Under the pieces are notes generated by a model. That model searched no databases and was not told the origin of the DNA. It saw only the letters and a program-made list of their open reading frames with translations. DNA of 64,000 nt, taken from the NCBI RefSeq assembly GCF_001590795.1, contig NZ_JXDL01000001.1:6924999-6988998 (forward strand). The letters run 5' to 3'. Numbering within the stretch: the first letter of the stretch is position 1; every line of letters begins with the position of its first letter. Shown one piece after another: positions 53,552 to 63,294 of this stretch. A program made the translations under genes and the position numbers. Origin of the DNA: Bradyrhizobium sp. AT1. GTDB taxonomy: Bacteria > Pseudomonadota > Alphaproteobacteria > Rhizobiales > Xanthobacteraceae.

Positions 53552-54991
53552 TCAAATCGAGATGGCTCCGGTGGACAGTGCGTAGACGCCGACACATGCG
53601 GCGACCGTGATCGCCGCAAAGAGGATTGCCTCCAATGGCCTGAACACCGCTTCTTTGCGTTCGCGCTTGGCGAGAAGGAACAGCAGCGTGCCGGGCGCAT
53701 ACAGGATCGACGACAGCAAGAGAAACGTCGGCCCGCCTGCGTAGATCATCGCGGCCGCGTAGACCGTCGCGACAGCCGAGCGGATCCAGTCGCCAACGCG
53801 GGTGCGCTCGCCGGCGCGGTAGGCCTCGCCGGTCCAGGCGAGCTTGAGACCGTAGGCCGCGACAAGGAAATACGGGATCAGCGTCATCGCGCTCGTCATC
53901 TTCAGGGCGAGCGTGAATGCATATTCCGCAAACCAGGTCACGAGGAGGAAAGTCTGGATGACGCAGTTGGTGAGCCAGAGCGCTCCGGCCGGGACCTTGT
54001 ACGCGTTAACTGTTGCGAGAAAGGAGGGCATGGTGCGGTGGACCGCGGCGGAATGCAGCACCTCAGCTGCCAGGAGCGACCAGGACAGATAGTTGCCAAG
54101 GACCGAGATCAAGAGTGCGACGCTGACGAACATGCCGCCCCAGCGACCGACGATCGCTTCCATGACGCCGGCCATGGATGGCGTCGGCAGATCCGCCAGC
54201 TCCGGGCGTAGCAGCACGCCGTAGGACAGCAGTGTCACGAGAACGAGCAGGCTGAGCACCGTCAGAAAGCCGACGATGGTCGCGAATCCAACATCGTTTC
54301 GGCTACGGGCATAGCGGGAATAGACACTGGCGCCTTCAATCCCGACGAAGACGAACACGGTCAGCAGCATCGTGCCGCGAACCTGGGTGAGTACATTTGA
54401 ATGCTCCGTCTGCTCCGCTCCCGTGAAATTCAAGGAGAAAAGTCTGCCGTCGAAGGCGATGGCGGCGGCTGCAATGAACAGAACGATCGGAATGATCTTC
54501 GCGTAGGTCGCAATCGTGTTGAGTGCGGCAGCGTTCTTGATTCCGCGCAGGAGCAGAACGTGCACTCCCCACAGCAGGACGGACGCCGAAGCGATCGCTA
54601 CCGCAGTTGTGCCGTCACCAAAAACAGGAAAAAACTGTCCGAGTGTTGCCTTGATCAGGACGAGACAGGCGACATCTGCAAGGCAGCATCCGATCCAGTA
54701 TCCTACGGCCGAAGCAAAGCCGATATACTCGCCGAACCCGGCCCTGGCGTAGGCATAGATGCCGGCATCGAGATCCGGTTTGCGATGTGACAAGGTCTGG
54801 AACACGAAAGCCAGCATCAGCATGCCGGTGCCCGCGATCACCCAGGCGATCATCGCGCCCAGCGCGCCCGTGGTCCGCCCGAAGGATGCGGGTAGCGCGA
54901 AAATGCCGGAGCCGACCATCGAGCCCACCACGAGTGCGATGAGCGCATTGCGCGAGAGCTTTTGATCGACCTCGTTCGTTGACGGAGCCAT
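53552..54991 (-). CDS. APC-family amino-acid antiporter (ArcD-like, arginine/ornithine type)
   Basis: A 479-aa polytopic antiporter. I start it at ATG 54991 (MAPSTNEVDQKLSRNAL); the open frame extends to 55306 but the extra residues are not transporter-like. The signature GSMVGSGIFALP opens the first transmembrane helix, and LDAGIYAYARAGFG, GIEGASVYSRYAR and YLSWSLLAAEVL follow as in basic amino-acid/polyamine antiporters. It is a paralogue of the protein at 61835-63268 with the same blocks in the same order. It stands alone here, without arcA or arcB next to it, so the substrate is less certain than for the other copy. Confidence 0.88.
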   Translation of the reverse strand: MAPSTNEVDQKLSRNALIALVVGSMVGSGIFALPASFGRTTGALGAMIAWVIAGTGMLMLAFVFQTLSHRKPDLDAGIYAYARAGFGEYIGFASAVGYWIGCCLADVACLVLIKATLGQFFPVFGDGTTAVAIASASVLLWGVHVLLLRGIKNAAALNTIATYAKIIPIVLFIAAAAIAFDGRLFSLNFTGAEQTEHSNVLTQVRGTMLLTVFVFVGIEGASVYSRYARSRNDVGFATIVGFLTVLSLLVLVTLLSYGVLLRPELADLPTPSMAGVMEAIVGRWGGMFVSVALLISVLGNYLSWSLLAAEVLHSAAVHRTMPSFLATVNAYKVPAGALWLTNCVIQTFLLVTWFAEYAFTLALKMTSAMTLIPYFLVAAYGLKLAWTGEAYRAGERTRVGDWIRSAVATVYAAAMIYAGGPTFLLLSSILYAPGTLLFLLAKRERKEAVFRPLEAILFAAITVAACVGVYALSTGAISI

Positions 54992-55137
54992 GACGGGATG
55001 GTCTTCCAATCCGCGACCGGCGGGACTGATGCCGGTCGATCCCGGCGAAGACCTTAAAGGCGGCTTTCCCGCTCGCACATCAGGGATTCTCTGTAGGGAG
55101 CACGGGCAGGAAATCGCCAGGCGGTTCTGCGCCGCCT

Positions 55138-55362
55138 TCAGGCCTTCGCCGTGGGGCTGGTCGCGCCTTCGCCGGGACCGGATGCCAGCCCGGGAACGGC
55201 AGCCAAAAGCACGATGCCGGAACGGCAGAATTCCCCGGCCTTCGCGAGCTCGGCCGCAATGCGTTGAGCATGCAGAACGGCCGTATCCTGATCCGCGTAT
55301 TCGCACCCGGTCCCATCGGGCGTGAGGCCGTATTTGTCGACGATGTGGAAATAGAAGCGCAT
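55138..55362 (-). CDS. DUF6894 family small protein
   Basis: A 74-aa soluble protein with the family opening MRFYFHIVDKYGLTPD, then CEYADQDTAVLHAQRIAAEL. Such proteins are numerous in Bradyrhizobium and their function is unknown. It lies between two transcription units, leftward like its neighbour at 53552-54991 but 146 bp from it. Confidence 0.8.
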   Translation of the reverse strand: MRFYFHIVDKYGLTPDGTGCEYADQDTAVLHAQRIAAELAKAGEFCRSGIVLLAAVPGLASGPGEGATSPTAKA

Positions 55363-55611
55363 GTCAGCCGATTAGGCCGCGCCGCGATCATCTCCTAGTG
55401 ACAAACGCGTAAGGCGCCCCCTCCAAAAGGAGGGGATGAGCGGCGGTTCCAGATTGCCCCTTTGTAATGATGGTCGCCGCGGATTGCAGGAAAATCGCAA
55501 GAGGCGACAAGGTGGTTTCCCCGCCGGCGTTCGGGTGATTGTCCGATGCCGCCCTGTGAGCCCGGGGGATAGCGTAGGTTCCTGTCAGCAAGCTCTGAGA
55601 GGAGACGAGCG

Positions 55612-56325
55612 ATGTCAAATTACGATCAGGACCTGGCGGCCTCGCGTGCAGGTGGTGGTGGCACGATCGCGGTGGACACCGGACTGCGCGACTACATGCT
55701 GCGCATCTACAATTACATGACCGCCGGCGTCGGCCTGACCGCTGTCGTCGCGTGGCTGACCTATCAGCTGACCGGTCCCGCCTTGCTGCAGAGCCCGTTG
55801 ATGTGGGTCTTCATTCTGGCGCCGCTTGGGCTGGTCTTCTTCATCGGTTCGCGCATCAATACGCTGTCGGTATCAACGGCGCGGCTTCTGTTCTTCATCT
55901 ATGCCGCCCTGGTCGGCGTGTCGCTCTCGACGCTGTTCCACATCTACACCAGTGCGTCGATCGCACGCGTCTTCTTCATCGCGGCGGCGACCTTCGGGGC
56001 GCTCAGCGTGTTCGGCTACACCACACGGCGCGACCTGTCCGGTCTCGGCACCTTCCTGTTCATGGGGCTGATCGGCGTCATCGTTGCCAGCCTGGTCAAC
56101 CTCTTCCTGCAGTCTTCCGGGTTGGACTGGCTGATCTCAGTCGTGGGCGTTAGCGTCTTTGCCGGTCTCACGGCCTACGACACGCAGCGGATCAAGGCGA
56201 TGTACGACAGCAGAGATGATGAAACGTCAGCTGGCCGCAAGTCCGTGATTTCGGCGCTGTCGCTCTACCTCAACTTCATCAACCTGTTCATGATGCTGCT
56301 GCGGCTCGCCGGTGGTCGGCGCTGA
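55612..56325 (+). CDS. Bax inhibitor-1/YccA family membrane protein
   Basis: A 237-aa protein with seven hydrophobic segments, including YMTAGVGLTAVVAWLTYQLT, LVFFIGSRINTLSVSTARLL, FGALSVFGYTTRRDLSGLG and a final NLFMMLLRLAGGRR. The DYMLRIYNYM start and the AYDTQRIKAMYD segment between the last helices are family hallmarks; aspartates there gate a calcium leak in the studied member BsYetJ. AGGAG lies 7 bases before the ATG. It is convergent with the DUF1269 gene. Confidence 0.94.
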   Translation: MSNYDQDLAASRAGGGGTIAVDTGLRDYMLRIYNYMTAGVGLTAVVAWLTYQLTGPALLQSPLMWVFILAPLGLVFFIGSRINTLSVSTARLLFFIYAALVGVSLSTLFHIYTSASIARVFFIAAATFGALSVFGYTTRRDLSGLGTFLFMGLIGVIVASLVNLFLQSSGLDWLISVVGVSVFAGLTAYDTQRIKAMYDSRDDETSAGRKSVISALSLYLNFINLFMMLLRLAGGRR

Positions 56326-56335
56326 GCGGGCCCGA

Positions 56336-56354
56336 GGCGGCCGTTCAGGCCGCC
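56336..56354. terminator. Hairpin between convergent genes
   Basis: Perfect 7-bp GC-only stem, GGCGGCC at 56336-56342 and GGCCGCC at 56348-56354, with a 5-base loop. It lies 10 bp after the Bax inhibitor gene stop and overlaps the DUF1269 stop codon. No T-run follows on either strand, so it is only a candidate. Confidence 0.35.
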
Positions 56355-56848
56355 GGCCGTTCCGCCGCACTTGCGAGCGCGTCGCGCAGGGCCTGTTCCT
56401 TGCTGTCGTCCAGGGACGTCTTCAGCACGGTCCCCCCGGCGTCCTTGATCTCCTTCAGCACCTTGTCTGCCGTCATGTTCTTGATCAGGACGAACAAGGC
56501 GGCGTTGCCGGTGTGGAGCGATGCAGACAATTCCTTCATGAAGGCATCGTCGATGCCGAAATCGGACAGGGCGCCGCCAAGCGCGCCGGATGCCGCGCCG
56601 ACGGCCACGCCGAGGATCGGATTGAGGAATATCACGCCGATCAGGAGGCCCCAGAAACTTCCCGTCATCGCGCCGATCGCCGTCGTGTTGACGAGTTGAT
56701 TGAGCTTGATGCCGCCGGAATCCGTTTTCACGGCGATCACCGCGTCGCTGATTGTGATCAAATATTCCTTCTGCAGCTTGAGCAGCCGCTGACGCACTTC
56801 TTCGGCCTTCGCCTCGGATGGATATACGATGGCGACCAGATCGGACAT
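56345..56848 (-). CDS. DUF1269 family membrane-associated protein
   Basis: A 167-aa protein from ATG 56848, preceded by GGGAGG at a 6-base distance; an upstream ATG at 56869 lacks such a site. It starts SDLVAIVYPSEAKAEEVRQRL, has a long glycine/alanine hydrophobic region (GSFWGLLIGVIFLNPILGVAVGAASGALGG) in the centre and ends with a soluble part with the LFVLIKNMTADKVLKEIK pattern. These are DUF1269 features. The function of the family is not known; members are often near stress genes. Confidence 0.9.
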   Translation of the reverse strand: MSDLVAIVYPSEAKAEEVRQRLLKLQKEYLITISDAVIAVKTDSGGIKLNQLVNTTAIGAMTGSFWGLLIGVIFLNPILGVAVGAASGALGGALSDFGIDDAFMKELSASLHTGNAALFVLIKNMTADKVLKEIKDAGGTVLKTSLDDSKEQALRDALASAAERPAA

Positions 56849-57055
56849 GAAGACCTCCCATTGGAGCATAGCAAGGGCACCCGAGCAAGCTACCGCGCGA
56901 GCGCTGCCTCGGGGGATCGGAGAAAACCCTCGGCCTCGGTGGGGAATGTCCCGATGAGATACGAGACGCTAATGATTGCGTACCGAAGGGGTGGCGCACA
57001 GCGAAATCGCTCGCGCCGCCCGATCAATGATACCTGTGGCCATCAATTGCCGCCT

Positions 57056-57256
57056 TTAGCGGCGCGGGTTCGGGACGCAGGTCCCATGCCGCCCGCTCAC
57101 CGACGCTCGGCACTGGGCTCGCGTGTCGTACATGCAGGTCAGCATTCCTTTGAACTTTCTGCACCACGCCAGATCCTGCGCCTGTCCTGGCGTCCACGAA
57201 CCCGTGGCACCGAGCATAATGAAAACGGCGGTGGACAACAAAGCTAGCTTTCTCAT
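57056..57256 (-). CDS. DUF3551 family exported protein
   Basis: A 66-aa protein from ATG 57256, chosen because AGGAG lies 8 bases before it; the frame is open to 57286. A signal peptide (RKLALLSTAVFIMLGATGSW) is followed by the DUF3551 cysteine pattern: WCRKFKGMLTCMYDT, QCRASVSGRHGTCVPNP. Four cysteines could form two disulfides in the periplasm. The family is typical of Bradyrhizobium and of unknown function. Confidence 0.85.
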   Translation of the reverse strand: MRKLALLSTAVFIMLGATGSWTPGQAQDLAWCRKFKGMLTCMYDTRAQCRASVSGRHGTCVPNPRR

Positions 57257-57551
57257 TTCGGTTTCTCCTGTCGTTGAGCCAATCACGTGAAGCCCGGATC
57301 GCGGGCTCGTCGGACCAGCCGCTGCTTTGGCGAATGCACCGCACGCCGAGCAACGGCCGCAACTATAGCTTTATGCATTGTCCACGTACGTCGGATATCG
57401 GGTGATCGCCTGATCTCCGCTGCAGGAATCCTCCCGGCCGTGACGCCGGCTTGGTCGGTCACGATTACACCTGCAGATGCTCAGTAGATTTACCGATACA
57501 GGCGGAGATGAATTCTCCGCAAAATCATCAGCAGCGCGGATAGGTAGAGTT

Positions 57552-58643
57552 ATGCGGCTGCGATCTCTGAATGCGACGCTTGTTGCAGGAGTTTCTGCGC
57601 TGCTGCTGGTCGCCTGCGAGAGAGAGGCAGCGACGGATTTGCTGCCGACGCCACCGCGTCCCGTCCGTACCATCACGGTCGAGAAACGGGATCAACGGAC
57701 GCGTCTCACGTTTTCTGGGCGCATCGAAGCTGAAGACGAAGTGAGTCTGGCATTTCGAATTTCCGGACGGCTGCAATCGAGCGACATCCGGCTCGGTGAT
57801 CGCGTTGAGACCGGCCAGCTCCTGGCGCAACTTGAAGCGCAGGACCAACTGAGCGCCTTGCGGCAGGCGCGGGCTGCCCTTGCCGCAGCCCAGGGCCAGC
57901 TCACTCAGGCGCGCAATCATTTCGATCGCCAGCAGACGCTATTGGCACAGGGATGGACAACGCGCGCCAATTTCGAGGCTGCAACCCAGGCGCAACAGAC
58001 GGCGCAATCAAATGTCGAAATGGCCGAAGCTCAGTTGAATTTCGCCCACGACCAAGTCAGTTTCACCGAGCTGCGAGCCGACGCGCCCGGCAAGATCACC
58101 GCGACAGGGCCGGCGGCGGGCGAGGTCGTTCAGGCCGGGCAGATGATCGCGAGGATCGCGCGGCAGGATGGCCGCGACGCGGTCTTCGACGTCCCCGCTC
58201 AGATGATCAGATCGGCCCCCGCCGACGTGCGGATTACCGTCAGTCTGGCCGACGACCCGACGATCACGGCACAAGGCCGCATCCGTCAGATTGCCGCGCA
58301 AGCCGATCCGGTCACCCGCACCTTCGAGGTCAAGGTCGGCCTGACGGATCCGCCGGTGACCATGCGGCTCGGCGCGACCGTGAATGGACGTGTCGAGACC
58401 GGCTCCGGGCCCGTGATCGACATACCGGCAACTGCGCTGACGCGGATCAATCGGCAGCCCGCCGTCTGGATCGTCGATCCCGCGACGAACGTCGTGTCGG
58501 CACGGAACGTCGACGTCCTGCGCTTCGACCAGGCCGACGTGATCATCTCGCAGGGACTGGACGCAGGCGAGATCATCGTCACCGCCGGTGTTCAGGCCCT
58601 TCACCCCGGCCAGAAGGTGCGCTTGCTCGGGGCGGCGCCATGA
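57552..58643 (+). CDS. RND efflux periplasmic adaptor lipoprotein
   Basis: A 363-aa membrane fusion protein. ATG 57552 gives a lipoprotein signal with lipobox LLVAC near residue 21; the frame is open to 57477. It contains the lipoyl block VSLAFRISGRLQSSDIRLGDRVETGQLL, a helical hairpin with ALAAAQGQLTQARNHFDRQQ, and the second half-block FTELRADAPGKITATGPAAG. Its stop overlaps the permease ATG as ATGA, so the two are coupled. The outer-membrane channel is not in the window. Confidence 0.92.
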   Translation: MRLRSLNATLVAGVSALLLVACEREAATDLLPTPPRPVRTITVEKRDQRTRLTFSGRIEAEDEVSLAFRISGRLQSSDIRLGDRVETGQLLAQLEAQDQLSALRQARAALAAAQGQLTQARNHFDRQQTLLAQGWTTRANFEAATQAQQTAQSNVEMAEAQLNFAHDQVSFTELRADAPGKITATGPAAGEVVQAGQMIARIARQDGRDAVFDVPAQMIRSAPADVRITVSLADDPTITAQGRIRQIAAQADPVTRTFEVKVGLTDPPVTMRLGATVNGRVETGSGPVIDIPATALTRINRQPAVWIVDPATNVVSARNVDVLRFDQADVIISQGLDAGEIIVTAGVQALHPGQKVRLLGAAP

Positions 58644-61600
58644 GCGGGCTCAACCTTTCCAAATGGGCACTCAGGCACCGCTCGCTGGTGGTCTACGTCA
58701 TGTTGGTCGCCGTGATCGGCGGCTACCTCGCCTATTTCCGCCTGGGCCGGAACGAGGATCCATCCTTCACCATCAAGACGATGGTCGTTCAGGCGGCCTG
58801 GCCGGGGGCGACGGCCGAAGAGACGATGAAGCAGGTAACGGAGCGGCTCGAGCGACAATTGCAAGAGACGCCCCATCTGGATTTCCTGCGCAGCTTCACC
58901 CGCGCGGGCCTGGTCACGATTTTCGTCAACCTGAAGGGAAGCGCGAACGCAAGGCAGGTTACCGATACCTGGTACGAGGTGAGGAAGAGCATCGGCGACA
59001 TGCGCCACACGCTGCCCGCAGGAGTTGTCGGCCCTGGCTTCAACGACGACTTCGGCGACACCTTCGGCATCGTCTATGGCTTCACTAGCGACGGATTCAC
59101 CCAGCGCGAGTTGCGTGATCGCGTCGAGGATATCCGTTCGCAATTGCTCCAGATCCCGGACGTATCGAAGATCGAGCTGTTGGGAGCACAGGACGAGGTG
59201 ATCTTCGTCGAGTTCTCCAAGCAGGAGCTTGCGACTGTCGGCGTCGATCGGGCGGCCCTGCTCGCCGCGCTGCGATCGCAGAACATCGTTCGTCCTGCAG
59301 GCGCGATCCAGACGGGCGAGGAGATCATTTCCGTTCGGGTGTCCGGCGGCTTCCAGTCGGAGCGGGACATCGCCGGCGTCAATTTCGTCGCAGGCGGTCG
59401 CACCATCCGCCTGAGTGATATCGCGCAGGTGCGGCGCGGTCACGTGGACCCGCCGCAGCCGATGTTCCGGGTCAATGGTCAGCCGGCAATCGGGCTTGCC
59501 ATCGCCATGCGCGATGGCGGCGACATTCTCGCGCTCGGCAGAAACATCAGGACAACGATGGCGGAGATCACGGCCAACCTGCCGATCGGGATCGAGCCGA
59601 CGCTCGTCGCCGACCAGGCCGTCGTGGTCGGCAACGCGATCGGCGAATTCATGACCTCGCTGCTGCAGGCGATCGCCATCATCACGGTTGTCAGTTTCAT
59701 CAGCCTTGGAATCCGCCCCGGCCTGATCATCGCGCTTGCCATCCCACTGACGCTGGCCATCGTGTTTCCGATCATGGAAATCGCCGGCATCGACATGCAG
59801 CGGATATCGCTGGGAGCGTTGATCATCGCGCTCGCGCTGTTGGTCGACGATGCGATGACGACCACGGACGCGACGCTGAACCGCCTGGCGCAAGGCGACA
59901 GCAAGGTCGACGCGGCGACATCCGCCTACCGGAGCCATGCCTTTGCCATGCTCGCGGGAACTCTGGTGACGATCGCCGGCTTCATTCCGGTCGGCTTCGC
60001 CGCGAGCTCGGCCGGCGAATATACCTTCTCGCTGTTTGCGGTGGTCGCGATCGCGCTTCTGGTGTCCTGGCTGGTTGCCGTGATCTTCACACCATTGCTG
60101 GGTGTGATCATTCTCGTTCCTCCGAAACGGCAGGCCACGGTGGCGCCCGGCAGGATCTTCCGCCTTTATCGGCACGTTCTGACTGCGGCGATGCATGCCA
60201 AATGGCTGACAATCGCGTTCTCGCTGGCGCTCTTCGTCGCGTCGATCGTCGCGTTTCCGCTGATACCCCAACAGTTCTTTCCATCGTCGGATCGGCCCGA
60301 ACTGCTCGTGGATATCGGCCTGCCGCAGAATGCCTCGATCCTCGCGAGCGAGACGGCGGCGAAGCGGCTGGACGCGGCGTTGGCTGGCGATCCGGACGTC
60401 GCCCACTGGAGCACCAATGTCGGGCGCGGCGCGATCCGATTTTATCTTCCGCTCAACGTGGAGCTTCCGAACGATTCGTTCACGCAAGCGGTCGTCGTGG
60501 CCAAGGACGTTGCCGCGCGCGAGCGCCTGCGCCAGAAGCTGGAACGGCTTCTTGCGGAGGAGTTCCCGGCGGCCGTCGCCTCGGTTTCGTCGCTTGGCCT
60601 TGGTCCCCCTGTCGGATGGCCGCTGCAATATCGCGTGAGCGGGCCGGATGTGGAGCAGGTGCGGGGGATTGCGCTCGAGGTTGCCCAGATCCTGGCCTCC
60701 GATCCCAGGACCAAGGGCGTCAATTTCGATTGGATGGAGCCGCAGCGCCAGCTGCGCATTGACGTCGACCAGAATGAGGTCCGTCGTCTCGGATTGAGCT
60801 CGGAAGCCATATCAAGCGTGTTGAACACCGTGATATCCGGAGCGGTCGTGACCCAGGTCCGCGACGACATCTATCTGCTCGACGTCGTGGTCCGGGCCGT
60901 CGATGAGCAGCGTATCTCGCTATCCAGCCTGCGTACGCTCCAGGTGCCGCTGCCTGGCGGACGAACGGTGTTGCTCAGCCAGTTTGCGAGTTTCGGATAT
61001 CACCAGGAGAATCCCCTGATCTGGCGGCGCGACCGCATTCCGACCCTCACGGTGCGCGCCGACATTGGCGGTGAAGCGCTGCCTGACGCCATGGTGGAGG
61101 CGCTGTCGCCGGCGATCGGAAAGCTGAGGAAGGCGTTGCCTGCATCGTACGACGTGGCGGTCGGCGGCACCGTGGAGGAAAGCCGGAAATCGCAGGCGTC
61201 CGTGCTCGCCGTGGTGCCCATGATGCTATTCGTCATGTTCACCATCCTGATGGTTCAGCTGCAGAGCTTTCCGCGGCTGTTGATGGTCGTGAGCGTGGCG
61301 CCGCTCAGCATGATCGGTGTTGTCGCCGCGCTTCTGCTTTCCGGCAAGCCGATGGGCTTCGTCACAATTCTCGGCGTGCTCGCCTTGCTCGGCATGATCA
61401 GCAAGAACGCCGTGATTTTGATCGGTCAGATCGATGCTGAACGCGCGGAGGGCAAGAGCCCCTGGGAGGCGGCGCTGGATGCCAGCAGCTCGCGCTTTCG
61501 TCCGATCATGCTGACGGCGGTGTCGACCGTGCTCGGCATGATCCCGATCGCTCCGACCGTGTTCTGGGGACCGATGGCCGTCGCGATCATGGGCGGCCTG

Positions 61601-61696
61601 CTGGTTGCGACCGTGCTGACGCTGGTGCTGTTGCCGACACTCTACGTGACCTGGTTCGGAGAAGAGGCAGTAGCCGAAGCTTCCGCTTCATCGTGA
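58640..61696 (+). CDS. RND efflux pump permease
   Basis: A 1018-aa inner-membrane pump. ATG 58640 is fixed by the 4-bp overlap with the adaptor gene; the same frame is open upstream only by chance. It begins MSGLNLSKWALRHRSLVVYV and contains GRNEDPSFTIKTMVVQAAWPGA, the proton-relay aspartates in ALLVDDAMTTTDATLNRL (near residue 402) and, late, LALLGMISKNAVILIGQID. The relay motif departs from the usual VVDDAIVVVEN of AcrB-like pumps and places it in a separate RND subgroup. Substrates cannot be told from sequence. Confidence 0.93.
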   Translation: MSGLNLSKWALRHRSLVVYVMLVAVIGGYLAYFRLGRNEDPSFTIKTMVVQAAWPGATAEETMKQVTERLERQLQETPHLDFLRSFTRAGLVTIFVNLKGSANARQVTDTWYEVRKSIGDMRHTLPAGVVGPGFNDDFGDTFGIVYGFTSDGFTQRELRDRVEDIRSQLLQIPDVSKIELLGAQDEVIFVEFSKQELATVGVDRAALLAALRSQNIVRPAGAIQTGEEIISVRVSGGFQSERDIAGVNFVAGGRTIRLSDIAQVRRGHVDPPQPMFRVNGQPAIGLAIAMRDGGDILALGRNIRTTMAEITANLPIGIEPTLVADQAVVVGNAIGEFMTSLLQAIAIITVVSFISLGIRPGLIIALAIPLTLAIVFPIMEIAGIDMQRISLGALIIALALLVDDAMTTTDATLNRLAQGDSKVDAATSAYRSHAFAMLAGTLVTIAGFIPVGFAASSAGEYTFSLFAVVAIALLVSWLVAVIFTPLLGVIILVPPKRQATVAPGRIFRLYRHVLTAAMHAKWLTIAFSLALFVASIVAFPLIPQQFFPSSDRPELLVDIGLPQNASILASETAAKRLDAALAGDPDVAHWSTNVGRGAIRFYLPLNVELPNDSFTQAVVVAKDVAARERLRQKLERLLAEEFPAAVASVSSLGLGPPVGWPLQYRVSGPDVEQVRGIALEVAQILASDPRTKGVNFDWMEPQRQLRIDVDQNEVRRLGLSSEAISSVLNTVISGAVVTQVRDDIYLLDVVVRAVDEQRISLSSLRTLQVPLPGGRTVLLSQFASFGYHQENPLIWRRDRIPTLTVRADIGGEALPDAMVEALSPAIGKLRKALPASYDVAVGGTVEESRKSQASVLAVVPMMLFVMFTILMVQLQSFPRLLMVVSVAPLSMIGVVAALLLSGKPMGFVTILGVLALLGMISKNAVILIGQIDAERAEGKSPWEAALDASSSRFRPIMLTAVSTVLGMIPIAPTVFWGPMAVAIMGGLLVATVLTLVLLPTLYVTWFGEEAVAEASASS

Positions 61697-61834
61697 ACAC
61701 TCCGGCGAGGAGAATCCCGATCCTTGACTAGGTAATCACCCGATATTCCGGGCCAAGCTCGAGGCGCATGGTGCTAATCGGTGGGCAAGTCGATCGACGG
61801 GATGCAGCGCATGCTCTTGTCGCGAGGACTTCAC

Positions 61835-63268
61835 ATGACCGAGACTCCGTCAATCCAAAAGCTCTCGCTGTTCGCGTTGACCGCGATGGTGGTCGGCTCG
61901 ATGGTCGGCTCGGGCATCTTCTCGTTGCCGAGAACCTTCGGCATCGCCACCGGGCCGTTCGGGGCCATCTTCGCCTGGTGCATCGCGGGCGGTGGCATGT
62001 ACACCCTGGCGCGGGTGTTCCAGGCGCTGGCGGAACGAAAGCCCGAGCTCGATGCCGGCGTCTATGCCTATGCGAAGGCGGGGTTTGGCGACTATCCCGG
62101 TTTTCTTTCCGCATTCGGATACTGGATAGGCAGCTGCATCGGCAACGTCTCCTATTGGGTGCTGATCAAGTCGACGCTGGGCGCTTTTTTCCCGGTCTTC
62201 GGGGACGGGAACACCGTGATCGCGATTGTCGTCGCCTCGATCGGAATATGGCTGTTCCATTTCATGATTCTGCGCGGTGTGCAGCAGGCGGCCGCGATCA
62301 ACACGATCGTGACGATCGCGAAGATCGTGCCGATCCTCGTCTTCATCGTCATCCTGATCGTCGGGTTCAAGGCGGACCTGTTTCAAGCGAATTTCTGGGG
62401 CGGAGAGGGCATGCCGGACACGAGTTTGTTCGAGCAAATTCGCGCGACCATGCTGGTCACCGTATTTGTCTTTCTCGGCATCGAAGGCGCCAGCGTCTAT
62501 TCACGCTACGCCAAGGAACGCGCGCATGTCGGCACCGCGACCATCATGGGATTTGCGGTTGTGACGAGCTTGATGGTGCTCGTGACCATGCTGCCTTATG
62601 CTGTACTTCCCCGCGCCGAAATCGCCGGCATGCGGCAGCCGTCGATGGCGACGGTGCTGGAGGCGGTGGTCGGACATTGGGGCGCGATCTTCGTCAGCGT
62701 CGGGCTTCTGGTTTCGGTGCTGGGGGCCTATCTCGCCTGGTCGTTGATCTGCGCCGAGGTGCTGTCCGCCGCCGGTCGGACCAGGGACATGCCGGCCCTG
62801 TTCGGCACGGAAAATGCGAACAAGGTGCCGGCCGCCGCGCTTTGGCTCACCAATGCGATCGTTCAGCTCTTCGTCATCAGCACCTATTGGTCGCAGGATG
62901 CGTTTGCGCTGATGCTCAATCTGACGAGCGTGATGTCGCTGATTCCGTTCTTCCTCGTCGCAGCCTATGGACTTCTGCTCGCCAGGCGGGGCGCGGCCTA
63001 TGAGAAGGACAGCCGCAACAGAACGCGGGACATGATCTTCGCCGGCATCGCCGTCGTCTACACCCTGTTCCTGATCTACGCCGCCGGGATGAAGTTTCTG
63101 CTGCTGTCCCTGATCCTCTACGCGCCTGGTACGGCCCTCTACTTCTGGGCGCGTCTGGAACAGAAGGCGAGGGTCTTTACGGCCGTCGAGTGGGCCATCT
63201 TCATCGCAGCAGCCGTAGGCGCGGCTGTCGGGATCCACGGATTGGCCACGGGCTATATCACGATCTAG
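61835..63268 (+). CDS. arcD: Arginine/ornithine antiporter-like APC transporter
   Basis: A 477-aa polytopic transporter from ATG 61835, chosen because GAGGA lies 6 bases before it; three in-frame ATGs upstream lack that. It shows GSMVGSGIFSLP, LDAGVYAYAKAGFGDYPG, GIEGASVYSRYAKERAHVG and AYLAWSLICAEVL, like its paralogue at 53552-54991. It lies 26 bp upstream of arginine deiminase, so import of arginine in exchange for ornithine is the likely job. This is the usual arrangement in arginine deiminase operons. Expression could respond to low oxygen or acid, but no regulatory site was identified. Confidence 0.9.
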   Translation: MTETPSIQKLSLFALTAMVVGSMVGSGIFSLPRTFGIATGPFGAIFAWCIAGGGMYTLARVFQALAERKPELDAGVYAYAKAGFGDYPGFLSAFGYWIGSCIGNVSYWVLIKSTLGAFFPVFGDGNTVIAIVVASIGIWLFHFMILRGVQQAAAINTIVTIAKIVPILVFIVILIVGFKADLFQANFWGGEGMPDTSLFEQIRATMLVTVFVFLGIEGASVYSRYAKERAHVGTATIMGFAVVTSLMVLVTMLPYAVLPRAEIAGMRQPSMATVLEAVVGHWGAIFVSVGLLVSVLGAYLAWSLICAEVLSAAGRTRDMPALFGTENANKVPAAALWLTNAIVQLFVISTYWSQDAFALMLNLTSVMSLIPFFLVAAYGLLLARRGAAYEKDSRNRTRDMIFAGIAVVYTLFLIYAAGMKFLLLSLILYAPGTALYFWARLEQKARVFTAVEWAIFIAAAVGAAVGIHGLATGYITI

Positions 63269-63294
63269 ACAAGGCAACTTCCGGGAGAACTCCC

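Noticed and set aside
55418..55435. CCCCTCC-AAAA-GGAGGGG hairpin in the gap before the Bax inhibitor gene
   Set aside because: A perfect 7-bp stem, but no T-run on either strand and it lies between divergent genes, so a terminator role is unsupported.
57953..58639. N-terminal extension of the second RND permease frame
   Set aside because: Overlaps the adaptor gene completely; the ATG at 58640 has a 4-bp overlap and the normal family start.
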